DNA of 64,000 nt from positions 4,672,001 through 4,736,000 of the forward strand of contig CP021371.1 in NCBI GenBank assembly GCA_002600635.1, in the 5' to 3' direction. The position numbers were made by a program, and so were the translations under genes. Of the stretch, positions 1 through 10,055 are shown in pieces (the stretch's first letter is position 1; each line of letters begins with the position of its first letter). The DNA is from Rhizobium sp. ACO-34A. GTDB lineage: Bacteria; Pseudomonadota; Alphaproteobacteria; Rhizobiales; Rhizobiaceae. Below the pieces are notes generated by a model. It had not been told where the DNA came from, did not search any database, and worked only from the letters and a program-made list of their open reading frames with translations.

Positions 1-13
1 CCCTTGGGTTCCT

Positions 14-78
14 CCGGAATGGCGAGGGCAAACCTGGGATCCGGAACGGGATCCGCAAGGCGCATTCCATCATTCCGG
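14..78 (+). promoter_or_regulatory. Nested hairpin in thiC 5' leader
   Basis: CCGGAATG at 14-21 pairs perfectly with CATTCCGG at 71-78, enclosing a second stem made by the two GGATCC copies at 37-42 and 49-54. It lies directly upstream of thiC, a gene usually controlled by a TPP riboswitch in rhizobia. The conserved TPP core is not recognisable here, so it may lie before the window. That this is part of the riboswitch expression platform is inference. Confidence 0.4.
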
Positions 79-82
79 CTGA

Positions 83-1936
<1,854 letters not shown>

Positions 1937-1960
1937 ACCGTTCGCCTCGTCAGCCGACAT

Positions 1961-2102
1961 TGCCCCTCACCCTGCCCCTCTCCCCGCAGGCGGGGAGAGG
2001 GAACGGAAGCGTTGCGGCTCGTCCCGCGTCTGTTCTGCGCCGTGCCCCAGACCCCTTCTCCCCGCTTGCGGGGAGAAGGTCCCGGCAGGGGGATGAGGGG
2101 CA
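1961..2102. repeat. Palindromic repeat, family A, long copy
   Basis: The ends TGCCCCTCA (1961-1969) and TGAGGGGCA (2094-2102) are a perfect inverted repeat. Inside are two G+C-rich hairpins, CCTCTCCCCGC/GCGGGGAGAGG around 1977-2000 and CCTTCTCCCCGC/GCGGGGAGAAGG around 2054-2079. A shorter copy with the same ends and the same two hairpins sits at 11544-11657. Repeats of this form are common between genes of rhizobia. It starts 25 bases after the thiC stop. Confidence 0.85.
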
Positions 2103-2577
2103 GCTTCAGCCTTTGCCCGCCGGAGCAGATGCCCTGCCCCCTTCCCCGTTTTCCCACCAAATCCCCGCCCTCCGTCTCCATGCCTAGAATGGCCCCGTCC
2201 CGTCGCGGTTACACCGGCTTGCGTTGCCGGCGAGGCGGGGCCGGTGATCCGGTGGCCTGTTCGAAACGCGGAGCAGGCGCCGGAGGCTGGATGAGAATGG
2301 TCTCCCTCTCGCCTGAAACAGGGCGGGGCGTGCCTGCAGGGCACACATGATTGGACCGGCGACTGGCCGCATACACGGCCTTTCGTGGCGCCACGGACGG
2401 GAATGTTCGCGAGCGCAACCCTGGGAAAGGTGCCGTCATCCGCGCAGAGAGACCGAGTTCGTCCGGAAAAACACACCGAACGGGGCGCCGGAAGGTGTCA
2501 TATACTTTTACTTTACGAGGCAGCTTCCAGCGCCCCGTCCGCACCCTTGGCCGAAAGGCCGAAAAGGGAAACCGAAA

Positions 2578-2688
2578 TGACCCGAACCACGCGACCGGAA
2601 GGTCCGCGCGGCGCATTCGCTCGTGTAATGGTAGGTGCACTGGTAATTTCCGGCCTTTTCCGCCATATAGACGGCAATAGAGCATAAT
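2578..2688 (+). CDS. Possible small membrane-like protein
   Basis: A 36-codon ORF begins MTRTTRPEGPRG and has one hydrophobic stretch (VMVGALVISGLF) after a basic N-terminal part. AGGG lies 8 bases before the ATG, an acceptable ribosome-binding site. Its stop codon falls inside the first arm of the 43-bp hairpin element at 2682. I do not recognise it. It may equally be a chance ORF in a non-coding region; there is no neighbour evidence for a function. Confidence 0.2.
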
Positions 2689-2724
2689 CCGACCGGAGTG
2701 AAACGAGGATCGATAAGATTATGC
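2682..2724. repeat. 43-bp hairpin element, copy 1
   Basis: GCATAATC (2682-2689) pairs with GATTATGC (2717-2724) around a conserved centre containing CGACCGGAGTGAAACGAGG. A second copy at 55183-55225 has the same length and centre, but its arms read GCATGATC/GATCATGC, so an A-T pair is replaced by a G-C pair on both sides. The compensatory change suggests the stem itself is conserved. Confidence 0.8.
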
Positions 2725-2740
2725 TTCAAACAAAAAGGGC

Positions 2741-2781
2741 TTAGAGTGCCGATCTGATTCAATCAGATCGAACAGCGCTCT
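2741..2781. repeat. Symmetric palindrome before dapF
   Basis: The core GATCTGATTCAATCAGATC (2750-2768) is a perfect 9-bp inverted repeat, flanked by outer arms TAGAG (2741-2745) and CTCTA (2777-2781). Elements of this form are frequent in rhizobial intergenic DNA. It ends 31 bases before the dapF start and could affect dapF transcription or message structure. Confidence 0.7.
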
Positions 2782-2812
2782 AGCGCAAGGAATGACTTTC
2801 AGGAAAGACACG

Positions 2813-3718
2813 ATGGCAGCAACGGTCGAATTCGCGAAGATGAACGGGCTTGGCAACAAGATCCTCGTCGTCGACATGCGCGGCCGTGGCGACCGGGTAA
2901 CTCCGGAGGCGGCCGTCGCCCTTGCCGGCGAGGCGGAAACCGGCTTCGACCAGATCATGGCGATCCACGATCCGAAGATCGACGGCACCGACGCCTATAT
3001 CGACATCATCAACTGCGACGGTTCCAAGGCGCAGGCCTGCGGCAACGGCACGCGCTGCGTCGTGCAGGCGCTTGCCGCCGAAACCGGCCGCAAGACCTTC
3101 ACCTTCCAGACCGTCGCCGGCATCCTCAACGCCGTGGAACATGAGGACGGAATGATCTCCGTCGACATGGGCAAGCCGGTGTTCGAATGGAACCGCATTC
3201 CCTTGTCCGAGGAATTCCACGACACCAGCCGCATCGAGTTGCAGATCGGCCCGATCGACGATCCGGTCCTGCATTCGCCCTCCGTCGCCTCCATGGGCAA
3301 TCCGCACGCGATCTTCTGGGTCGACCGCGATCCCATGTCCTTCGATCTCGCCCGCTTCGGACCGCTGCTTGAAAACCATCCAATGTTTCCCGAAAAGGCG
3401 AACATCACGCTCGCCCAGGTCACCGGCAAGGATCGCCTGCGCACCCGCACATGGGAGCGCGGCGCGGGCCTCACGCTCGCCTGCGGTTCCGCCGCCTGCG
3501 CCACCGGCGTCTCGGCCGCGCGCACCGGACGGACCGGCCGCAAGGTGACCATCGACGTTGCTTCCAGCCCCAGCCGCCAGCCGCTCGTCATCGAGTGGCG
3601 CGAGCGCGACGATCACGTCGTCATGACGGGTCCTGCCGAATGGGAATGGTCCGGCCATCTCGATCCGGTGACCGGCTCCTTCGAACGCGACGCGGAAGCC
3701 GGGGCCTCGGCAAGGTGA
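2813..3718 (+). CDS. dapF: Diaminopimelate epimerase DapF
   Basis: Converts LL- to meso-diaminopimelate, the last step before lysine and the peptidoglycan precursor, using two cysteines and no cofactor. Both active-site blocks are visible: ACGNGTRC near residue 75 and [11 protein letters not shown] near residue 223. The product is 301 residues from the ATG at 2813, which follows AGGAAAG at 6 bases. An in-frame ATG at 2792 would add seven residues but has no better signal. The stop overlaps the GTG start of mtaB (GTGA), so the two genes are translationally coupled, and ftsY, yciB and the DUF2585 gene follow in the same direction. The dapF-mtaB-ftsY order is usual in rhizobia. Confidence 0.97.
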   Translation: MAATVEFAKMNGLGNKILVVDMRGRGDRVTPEAAVALAGEAETGFDQIMAIHDPKIDGTDAYIDIINCDGSKAQACGNGTRCVVQALAAETGRKTFTFQTVAGILNAVEHEDGMISVDMGKPVFEWNRIPLSEEFHDTSRIELQIGPIDDPVLHSPSVASMGNPHAIFWVDRDPMSFDLARFGPLLENHPMFPEKANITLAQVTGKDRLRTRTWERGAGLTLACGSAACATGVSAARTGRTGRKVTIDVASSPSRQPLVIEWRERDDHVVMTGPAEWEWSGHLDPVTGSFERDAEAGASAR

Positions 3719-5019
3719 GCCGCGACGCTTCGAGCGCAGGCGGACAGGGCGGCATTGACGTCGTCACCTTCGGCTGTCGGCTCAACACCTATGAATCCGA
3801 GGTGATGAAGGCGGAGGCCGCCAAGGCGGGGCTGAACGGCGCAATCCTGTTCAACACCTGCGCCGTCACCGGCGAGGCGGTGCGTCAGGCCCGTCAGGCG
3901 ATCCGCAAGGCACGGCGCGAAAATCCGGAAATCCGCATCATCGTCACCGGCTGCGCCGCCCAGACCGATGCGGCGGGCTTTGCCGCCATGCCGGAAGTCG
4001 ACGCCGTGCTCGGCAACGAGGAGAAGCTGCGTTCCGAAAGCTACCGGTCGCTGCCCGATTTCGGCATTTCGGCCGAGGAGAAGGTTCGCGTCAACGACAT
4101 CATGAGCGTGACCGAGACAGCCCCGCAGATGGTCGGCCATCTCGACGGCCACGTCCGCGGCTTCATTCAGGTGCAGAATGGCTGCGACCATCGCTGCACC
4201 TTCTGCATCATCCCCTTCGGCCGCGGCAATTCGCGGTCCGTGCCGATGGGCGCGGTGGTCGAACAGGCCCGCAAGCTTGCCGAAAATGGCTACCGCGAAG
4301 TGGTGCTGACCGGCGTCGACGCCACCTCCTACGGCGCCGATCTGCCGGGAGAACCGACGCTCGGCCTGCTCGCCAGGACGATTTTGAAGCAGGTTCCGGA
4401 AATCCTGCGACTCAGGCTCTCCTCCATCGACAGCATCGAGGTCGACCGGCACCTCCTCGACCTGATCGCCGGGGAACCGCGCTTCATGCCGCACCTGCAC
4501 CTCTCGCTGCAGCATGGCGACGACCTGATCCTCAAGCGGATGAAACGGCGTCACAGCCGCGCCGACGCGCTGAAATTCGTGTCGCACGTGAAACAATTAC
4601 GCCCCGGCATGAGTTTCGGAGCCGATATGATCGCCGGCTTCCCGACCGAAACCGAGGAAATGGCTGCAAATTCCGCCCGTCTCGCGGAAGAGATCGGTAT
4701 TTCCCAGCTTCACGTCTTTCCCTATAGCCCGCGTCCGGGCACGCCTGCCGCCCGCATGCCGCAGCTCGACCGCCGTCTCGTCAAGGAGCGCGCCGCCCGG
4801 CTGCGCGAAACGGCGGAGAAGCTTCAGGCCCGCCACCTCGCCGCAATGGTCGGCACACGACAGACGGTGCTTGTGGAAATGAGCGGCATGGCCCATACGG
4901 AAAACTTCGCGCTCGTTGCCACGCCCGGCTTCCAGCCGCGCGACCTTGTGACGGTCACGATCACCGGCCACAATGGCCGCCACCTCGATATTCAACCGGC
5001 CTCAGCCTCGGCCGCCTGA
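3715..5019 (+). CDS. mtaB: tRNA t6A37 methylthiotransferase MtaB
   Basis: Radical-SAM methylthiotransferase that adds a methylthio group to t6A at position 37 of ANN-decoding tRNAs. The 434-residue product has the N-terminal UPF0004 domain ([14 protein letters not shown] near residue 15, with further Cys in FNTCAVT and VTGCAAQ as ligands of the auxiliary cluster), the radical-SAM motif [17 protein letters not shown] near residue 155, and a C-terminal TRAM-like region. The CRLN start of the first motif places it with MtaB rather than MiaB. The start is the GTG at 3715, which overlaps the dapF stop; upstream in-frame codons lie inside dapF and are not credible. It belongs to the dapF transcript. 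Confidence 0.93.
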   Translation: MSRDASSAGGQGGIDVVTFGCRLNTYESEVMKAEAAKAGLNGAILFNTCAVTGEAVRQARQAIRKARRENPEIRIIVTGCAAQTDAAGFAAMPEVDAVLGNEEKLRSESYRSLPDFGISAEEKVRVNDIMSVTETAPQMVGHLDGHVRGFIQVQNGCDHRCTFCIIPFGRGNSRSVPMGAVVEQARKLAENGYREVVLTGVDATSYGADLPGEPTLGLLARTILKQVPEILRLRLSSIDSIEVDRHLLDLIAGEPRFMPHLHLSLQHGDDLILKRMKRRHSRADALKFVSHVKQLRPGMSFGADMIAGFPTETEEMAANSARLAEEIGISQLHVFPYSPRPGTPAARMPQLDRRLVKERAARLRETAEKLQARHLAAMVGTRQTVLVEMSGMAHTENFALVATPGFQPRDLVTVTITGHNGRHLDIQPASASAA

Positions 5020-5074
5020 TCGGGAAAACCGGTCAAACGGGCTGATCGAACGGAAAGACAGAACGGAAAGCTTC

Positions 5075-6607
5075 ATGGCGCTCGGCTTCATCAAGAAAGT
5101 CTTCACCTTCGGCAAGGAGAAGCCGGCAAGCGAAAAGCCGCCGGAGGGCGAGGATTTCGCAAGCCTGATCGAAGCCGCCGAAAAGGCCGAAACCGACGCA
5201 ACGCCGGACGAAGCCGTCATCGCCGCCGAACCGGTGCTGCCCGAAGTGATCGAAACCGCCGGCGGCCCATCGCCGGACGAAACGGATGCACTTGACGCCC
5301 CCCCTGCCCTGCCGGGCATCCGCCCCACAGATGGGGGGACGGGCATCGCGTCAACGTCCGCCTCCCTGACACAGGCTGCATCTGCTGAAGCCTTGTCCGG
5401 TAATCAAAATGATACGCCTTCGATGAACGTAGGGCAGAACGCTGCCCCAGCGGTCCCCCCACCTGTGGGCGGGATGCCCGGCAGGGCAGGGGGGGACAAC
5501 GGGCGCGCTCAGCCCGAAGCAGAAGCCGTCTTCCACTTGCAGCCCGAACAGCCTGCCGACGTTCTCCATGGGGAAATCGCATCGCAGGAGGACATCGCTC
5601 CGGAACAGGAAGGGCCGGTGGCGCTCCCCAGGGGCTTCGCCGCGGTGGAACCGACGCCTGAGCCGGAAGCGGAAGCGCCGAAGGAAAAGCTCACCTGGTT
5701 CCAGCGCCTGAAGGCGGGCCTCTTCCGCACCTCCTCGCAGCTGACCGGCCAGATCGCCGCCCTCTTCACCAAGCGCAAGCTGGACGAGGATACGCTCGAC
5801 GAACTTGAGGACCTGCTGATCCAGGCGGACCTCGGCGTCGAAACCGCCATGCGCATCACCGGTGCGCTGTCGTCCGAACGCTATGGCAAGGATGTGAGCG
5901 GCGAGGATGTCGCCCGCATCATGGCGTCCGAAATCACCAAGGTGCTGAAGCCGGTAGCAAAGCCGCTGGCGCTCGATCTCAGCCACAAGCCGCATGTCAT
6001 CCTCGTGGTCGGCGTAAACGGCACCGGCAAGACCACCACCATCGGCAAGCTCGCCGCCAAGCTCTCCGGCTCCGGCCTCAAAGTCATGCTCGCCGCCGGC
6101 GATACCTTCCGCGCCGCCGCGATCGAACAGCTGAAGATCTGGGCCGACCGCACCGGCTCGACCTTCATCGGCACCAGGCTCGGTGCCGATGCCGCAGGCC
6201 TCGCCTACGACGCCTTCGAAAAGGCGAAGGCCGAGAAGAGCGACGTGCTGATCATCGACACCGCCGGCCGGCTGCAGAACAAGGCCGAGCTGATGGCCGA
6301 GCTCGAAAAGATCGTGCGCGTTCTCGGCAAGCTCGACCCGGAAGCGCCGCACACCGTTCTCCAGACGCTCGACGCCACCACCGGCCAGAACGCCATGAAC
6401 CAGGTGGAGATCTTCCGCAACGTGGCGGGCGTCAACGGCCTCATCATGACCAAGCTCGACGGCACGGCCCGCGGCGGCATCCTCGTCGCCATCGCGGCCA
6501 AGCACAAGCTGCCGGTCTACTTCATCGGGGTCGGCGAAGGCGTCGATGATCTCGAGCCCTTCGAGGCCGAGGATTTCGCCAGCGCCATCGCCGGCATCGC
6601 CCGCTGA
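5075..6607 (+). CDS. ftsY: Signal recognition particle receptor FtsY with repeat-derived linker
   Basis: GTPase receptor for SRP that brings ribosomes making membrane proteins to the inner membrane. The 510-residue product has an acidic, low-complexity A domain (about residues 1-205), then the N domain and the G domain with GVNGTGKTTTIGK (P loop), DTAGR and TKLDGTARGG. The ATG at 5075 follows CGGAAAG. The A domain contains a 198-bp inverted-repeat element in frame (codons about 75-141), described separately, which lengthens the linker with Pro/Gly-rich sequence. The NG GTPase core is intact, so the gene should be functional. It lies 55 bases after mtaB and 48 bases before yciB. Confidence 0.97.
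   Translation: MALGFIKKVFTFGKEKPASEKPPEGEDFASLIEAAEKAETDATPDEAVIAAEPVLPEVIETAGGPSPDETDALDAPPALPGIRPTDGGTGIASTSASLTQAASAEALSGNQNDTPSMNVGQNAAPAVPPPVGGMPGRAGGDNGRAQPEAEAVFHLQPEQPADVLHGEIASQEDIAPEQEGPVALPRGFAAVEPTPEPEAEAPKEKLTWFQRLKAGLFRTSSQLTGQIAALFTKRKLDEDTLDELEDLLIQADLGVETAMRITGALSSERYGKDVSGEDVARIMASEITKVLKPVAKPLALDLSHKPHVILVVGVNGTGKTTTIGKLAAKLSGSGLKVMLAAGDTFRAAAIEQLKIWADRTGSTFIGTRLGADAAGLAYDAFEKAKAEKSDVLIIDTAGRLQNKAELMAELEKIVRVLGKLDPEAPHTVLQTLDATTGQNAMNQVEIFRNVAGVNGLIMTKLDGTARGGILVAIAAKHKLPVYFIGVGEGVDDLEPFEAEDFASAIAGIAR
5298..5495. repeat. 198-bp palindromic element inserted in frame in ftsY
   Basis: Left arm 5298-5340 and right arm 5453-5495 are 43 bases each and inverted copies of each other with only three mismatches, separated by a 112-base spacer. 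The whole element is 198 bases, exactly 66 codons, so the ftsY frame is kept. The arms read CCCCCCCTGCCCTGCCGGGC at one end, typical of rhizobial intergenic palindromes rather than of coding sequence. In the protein it gives the mirror-like peptides LPGIRPTDGG and VGGMPGRAGG. Confidence 0.88.
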
Positions 6608-6655
6608 CGGCGCGCTCGCGTGCCGGACCCAAGGGATTTCAAACGGATATCTTCC

Positions 6656-7306
6656 ATGAACAATTTCGAAAGCGATACCAAGCCGACATCCGAGGAGCGC
6701 CATCATCCGCTTCTCAAGATGGCGCTCGAACTCGGGCCGCTGCTTGTCTTCTTCTTCGGCAACCTGCGCGGCGAATGGCTGGCGAAAACCTTCCCGGCGC
6801 TGACCGCGGTCGGCGGGCCGCTGTTGATCGCGACCGCCCTTTTCATGGCCGCGACGATTGCTTCGCTGATCGTTTCCAAGATCGTCTTCAAGCATCTGCC
6901 GGTCATGCCCTTCGTCTCGGGCGTGGTGGTCATGGTCTTCGGCTCGCTGTCGATCTGGCTGCAGGACGAGACCTTCATCAAGATGAAGCCGACCATCGTC
7001 AACACGCTGTTCGGCGTGGTGCTGCTCGGCGGCCTGTTCTTCGGCAAGTCGCTGCTCGGCTACGTCTTCAACGCCGCCTTCCAGCTCGATGAGGAAGGCT
7101 GGAAGAAGCTCACCCTGCGCTGGGGCGTCTTCTTCCTGTTCCTCGCCGTCATCAACGAAGCCGTCTGGCGCAACTTCTCCGACGACGTCTGGGTGAACTT
7201 CAAGGTCTGGGGCACCATGCCGATCACCATTCTCTTCACCCTCGCCCAGATGCCGCTGATCATGCGCCACAGCGTCGAGCAGGACGCGGAAGGAAAGACG
7301 AAATGA
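6656..7306 (+). CDS. yciB: Inner-membrane protein YciB (septation protein A family)
   Basis: Multi-pass inner-membrane protein of the YciB/IspA family, linked in enterobacteria to envelope integrity and septation. The 216-residue product starts MNNFESD and has about six hydrophobic helices, with family-typical segments [10 protein letters not shown] near residue 28 and [20 protein letters not shown] near residue 165. The ATG at 6656 is preferred because it begins the conserved part; the upstream GTG at 6620 adds 12 non-conserved residues. It follows ftsY by 48 bases and overlaps the DUF2585 gene by 4 bases (ATGA), so the two are coupled. The exact biochemical function is unknown. Confidence 0.93.
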   Translation: MNNFESDTKPTSEERHHPLLKMALELGPLLVFFFGNLRGEWLAKTFPALTAVGGPLLIATALFMAATIASLIVSKIVFKHLPVMPFVSGVVVMVFGSLSIWLQDETFIKMKPTIVNTLFGVVLLGGLFFGKSLLGYVFNAAFQLDEEGWKKLTLRWGVFFLFLAVINEAVWRNFSDDVWVNFKVWGTMPITILFTLAQMPLIMRHSVEQDAEGKTK

Positions 7307-7893
7307 CGACGGGCGCCGACAATCTCGAAATACGCAAAAGCTCCACCCGCTTCTGGCTGATCGTCGTCGGCCTGCTGCTTCTGGCGCAGATCGTCACGCT
7401 CCTTGCCATGGGCCGGGTGCCGATCTGCGAATGCGGCTACATCAAGCTGTTCGAACCCGGCGTCAACACATCCGGCAATTCCCAGCACATCGCCGACTGG
7501 TACACGCCCTCCCACATCATCCATGGCTTCCTGTTCTACCTGCTCGGCTGGGCGGTGCTTCGCCGCAGTTCCTTCGGCGCCCGCCTGACGCTGGCCGTGA
7601 TCATCGAGGCAGCCTGGGAGATCCTGGAAAACTCCCCGATCATCATCGACCGCTACCGCAGCGCGACCATGGCTGTCGGCTATAGCGGCGACAGTGTGCT
7701 GAATTCGGCGATGGACACTGTTGCGATGATACTCGGCTTCTTCTTCGCCGCCCGAGCGCCCGTCTGGCTGACGGTCGTGATCGCCATCGCCTTCGAACTC
7801 TTCACCGGCTGGCTGATCCGCGACAACCTCACCCTCAACGTGCTAATGCTCGTCTGGCCGGTGGATGCGGTGCGCGAGTGGCAGGCCGGCTAG
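7303..7893 (+). CDS. DUF2585 family membrane protein (UPF0314)
   Basis: Membrane protein of unknown function, 196 residues, of the DUF2585/UPF0314 family found in Rhizobiales. It has an N-terminal helix (residues about 17-35), a conserved soluble block containing CECGYIKLF and [14 protein letters not shown], and further hydrophobic helices, with [14 protein letters not shown] near residue 125. Its start overlaps the yciB stop, with AAGGAAAG in the end of yciB as ribosome-binding site. The conserved His and Asp residues in the loop and the coupling to yciB suggest an envelope role, but no function can be assigned from the sequence. Confidence 0.85.
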   Translation: MTTGADNLEIRKSSTRFWLIVVGLLLLAQIVTLLAMGRVPICECGYIKLFEPGVNTSGNSQHIADWYTPSHIIHGFLFYLLGWAVLRRSSFGARLTLAVIIEAAWEILENSPIIIDRYRSATMAVGYSGDSVLNSAMDTVAMILGFFFAARAPVWLTVVIAIAFELFTGWLIRDNLTLNVLMLVWPVDAVREWQAG

Positions 7894-7896
7894 TTT

Positions 7897-7912
7897 TTTG
7901 ACGAACGTCAAA
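7897..7912. promoter_or_regulatory. CRP/FNR-type palindrome upstream of diguanylate cyclase
   Basis: TTTGACGAACGTCAAA is a perfect palindrome of the form TTGAC-N4-GTCAA, the layout of CRP/FNR-superfamily sites (FNR, FixK, NnrR). It begins 3 bases after the DUF2585 stop and 173 bases before the diguanylate cyclase start. A further half-site TTTGACGA occurs about 50 bases downstream, near 7949. Which regulator would bind is not decidable from the sequence. Confidence 0.4.
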
Positions 7913-8084
7913 TCCAGATTTTTTAAGAAATGGTTGCTAGGATCGGTTTGACGAGCGGCGCAGGAGCATGAAGTTCCCGCACTGATCCCGGATTTGAACC
8001 CGGAACCGCAACGTGAGTTTCTCTCGCCGAACCGGTCTTCGACAGCCAGGCATACAAGCCGCCCGGCCATCGACCCGGTTGGGG

Positions 8085-9278
8085 ATGCGAATGGACATGA
8101 CGGACAATTTCGCCTTTCTCCTGCCGTTCTTCATGACGGTCTTCGCGGCAATCTTCCTGTCCGCGCGGCTGTGGGCGGGAAGTTCCGCGACCTTCTGGGG
8201 CCTTGGCTATCTGTCGGCGGCAGCCGGCTTCTCCGTACCGCTGCTACCCCCTGACGTGCTGCCGCTCAAGGCGCAGGCCATCCTGTCAAACGCCCTCTTC
8301 ATCACCGCCTTCTGTCTCTATGGCGATGCGCTGGCCTCCCGCTTCGGGATGAAGCCCTACCGTCCGACGCGCTACGCCTTCGCAGGCATGGCGCTCGCGG
8401 CCATCTCCGGCGTCATATTACTGACCGGGAGCCTGCGCAACGAACTGATCCTCGGCGATACCTCGATAGCGCTCCTGTTGCTGGTCCCCGTGGCCCAGGT
8501 CCTGCGCGCGCCACGACGCCCCATGGATCGGCTGCTGGTGTTCATGGCGGGGCTGGTCGTGGCCGAGACCCTCGTCAGGGTGAGCGTGCTGGCGCTGGTG
8601 ACATCGCCCGACGACAGCGCATCCCTCGACGCCTTCTTCAATTCGACCTACGCCTTCTACATGCAGCTCGGCGCCAGCGTGATCGCCTTCCTGCTGGCGC
8701 TGACCGTTCTCGGCACGCTGGTCGACGATCTCATCCAGCGCTATCAATATGCCGCCCATCGCGATCCCCTGACGGGCCTGCTCAACCGTCGCGGTTTCGA
8801 GCAGGCGATGGACGCCATACCGGCCGGCCGGGCAGCGGGAACCATCGTCATCGGCGACATCGATTTTTTCAAGCAGGTGAACGACCGCCTGGGCCATGCC
8901 GCCGGCGATACGGTAATTGCAGGCTTCGCCAGTCTCTTCACCCAGTTCATGCCACGTGGCGCGATCCTCGCCCGGTTCGGCGGGGAGGAATTCGTCGCCT
9001 TCCTGCCCGGCGATACGCCCGCGACCGCCTATGAGGCAGCAGAAAAACTGCGGCTGGGCTTTGCCTCCCGGGTATGGGAACGGGACGGGTTCGACCTCAG
9101 GATCACCGCAAGCTTCGGCATCGCCGCACAGGCCAAGAGCGACTACTCGGTTCATGCCGCAATCGCCCGCGCCGACGCCTGCCTTTACGAAGCAAAGCGC
9201 ACCGGACGCAACAGGGTCGTCATGGAAGGACGGCCGACCGGCGAAGCGCCGGCCCTGCGCGTCATTTCGTCGTCGTGA
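8085..9278 (+). CDS. Membrane diguanylate cyclase (GGDEF) lacking the I-site
   Basis: Predicted to make cyclic-di-GMP from two GTP at the inner membrane. The 397-residue product has an N-terminal region of about six to seven hydrophobic helices (residues about 5-200), then a GGDEF domain with DPLTGLLNRRGFEQAM at its start and the active-site GGEEF in RFGGEEFVAFLP near residue 300. The RxxD inhibitory I-site expected five residues before GGEEF is absent (PRGA). I chose the ATG at 8085 because GGTTGGGG precedes it; an upstream GTG at 8013 would add 24 residues without membrane character. The 3' end overlaps the convergent ccmG by 17 bases. The sensed signal is unknown. Confidence 0.88.
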   Translation: MRMDMTDNFAFLLPFFMTVFAAIFLSARLWAGSSATFWGLGYLSAAAGFSVPLLPPDVLPLKAQAILSNALFITAFCLYGDALASRFGMKPYRPTRYAFAGMALAAISGVILLTGSLRNELILGDTSIALLLLVPVAQVLRAPRRPMDRLLVFMAGLVVAETLVRVSVLALVTSPDDSASLDAFFNSTYAFYMQLGASVIAFLLALTVLGTLVDDLIQRYQYAAHRDPLTGLLNRRGFEQAMDAIPAGRAAGTIVIGDIDFFKQVNDRLGHAAGDTVIAGFASLFTQFMPRGAILARFGGEEFVAFLPGDTPATAYEAAEKLRLGFASRVWERDGFDLRITASFGIAAQAKSDYSVHAAIARADACLYEAKRTGRNRVVMEGRPTGEAPALRVISSS

Positions 9279-9882
9279 CCTGAGGCGCGCCGAGCGCCTT
9301 CTCGATGGCCGGGAAAAGCCCGGTCTCCAGCGATTGCGGATCGAAGGGGCCGACCTTCTTGTAGATGATCGTGCCGTCGGCCGCGACGAGATAGCTTTCC
9401 GGAATGCCGTAGACACCCCAGTCGATCGCCGCCTTGCCGTTCGGATCGACGCCGATCGCCTTGTAGGGATTGCCGAGTTCGCCGAGGAAACGCAGGGCGT
9501 TCTCTTGTCTGTCCTTGTAGTTGATGCCCACCACGTTCAGCCGGGGATCCCTGGACAGTTCCTTGAGGATCGGGTGTTCCTGCCGGCAGGGCACGCACCA
9601 CGACGCGAAAACGTTGACCAGCGTCAGCTTGCCGGAAATTGCGGCCGTGGTCAGCGGCACGGTGTTCGAGCCTTCGAGTGCCGGCATGTCCAGCACCGGC
9701 GCACGCGTGCCGATCAGCGCCGAGGGAATGTCGGCGACATTCTTGCCGTTGACGTCCTGCTCGTAGAGCATCTTGCCGGCCGTACCGGCAATGATGGCAA
9801 ACACCGCGAGCGGCACCAGCGCCAGCGCATAGCGGGCAATGCCCTTGCGGGCCTTTTCATCCTCGACGACGGGCTTGCTCAT
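9262..9882 (-). CDS. ccmG: Thiol:disulfide interchange protein CcmG/DsbE
   Basis: Periplasmic, membrane-anchored thioredoxin-like protein that keeps apocytochrome c cysteines reduced for haem attachment. The 206-residue product has an N-terminal helix at about residues 17-35 and the CxxC active site WCVPCRQEHP near residue 100, followed by the thioredoxin fold with the usual cis-Pro region (GIPESYLVAADG). It is the last gene of ccmABCDG and its ATG overlaps the ccmD stop by 4 bases. Its 3' end overlaps the convergent diguanylate cyclase by 17 bases, so the two transcripts are antisense to each other there. Confidence 0.95.
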   Translation of the reverse strand: MSKPVVEDEKARKGIARYALALVPLAVFAIIAGTAGKMLYEQDVNGKNVADIPSALIGTRAPVLDMPALEGSNTVPLTTAAISGKLTLVNVFASWCVPCRQEHPILKELSRDPRLNVVGINYKDRQENALRFLGELGNPYKAIGVDPNGKAAIDWGVYGIPESYLVAADGTIIYKKVGPFDPQSLETGLFPAIEKALGAPQVTTTK

Positions 9883-10055
9883 TGGCCGACACCCTCGGCC
9901 CTGGCGGCGGCACTGCGGCGGCGCATGCCGGAGGCTTCCAGCACCTTGAGTTCGGCCTGACGGGCACGGCCGTCCAGCCAGACCCAGCCGATCAGCGCCA
10001 GGACGATCAGGCCGGCTATCCCGTAGGACAGGTAAACGTAAAAGGCATGGTTCAT
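9879..10055 (-). CDS. ccmD: Haem exporter protein CcmD
   Basis: Small inner-membrane subunit that releases holo-CcmE from the CcmABC complex. The product has 58 residues: MNHAFYVYLSYG, one transmembrane helix (about residues 9-28), then a basic cytoplasmic tail. This is the usual size and layout of CcmD. It overlaps ccmC by 4 bases upstream and ccmG by 4 bases downstream, which together with the operon order identifies it despite its short length. Confidence 0.9.
   Translation of the reverse strand: MNHAFYVYLSYGIAGLIVLALIGWVWLDGRARQAELKVLEASGMRRRSAAARAEGVGQ

Larger units (their letters stand above)
1937..2812. other. Long repeat-rich gap between thiC and dapF
   Basis: About 870 bases without a convincing conserved gene. 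It holds a 142-bp palindromic repeat (1961-2102), a roughly 470-base stretch in which I see no feature, a possible 36-codon ORF (2578-2688), a 43-bp hairpin element (2682-2724) and a symmetric palindrome (2741-2781), after which dapF begins. The several overlapping ORFs of 60-170 codons on both strands have no start signals and no recognisable products. Confidence 0.7.

Noticed and set aside
5351..7270. 639-codon minus-strand ORF over ftsY and yciB
   Set aside because: It runs across two genes and an intergenic gap in the opposite direction; His/Glu/Gly-rich shadow frame.
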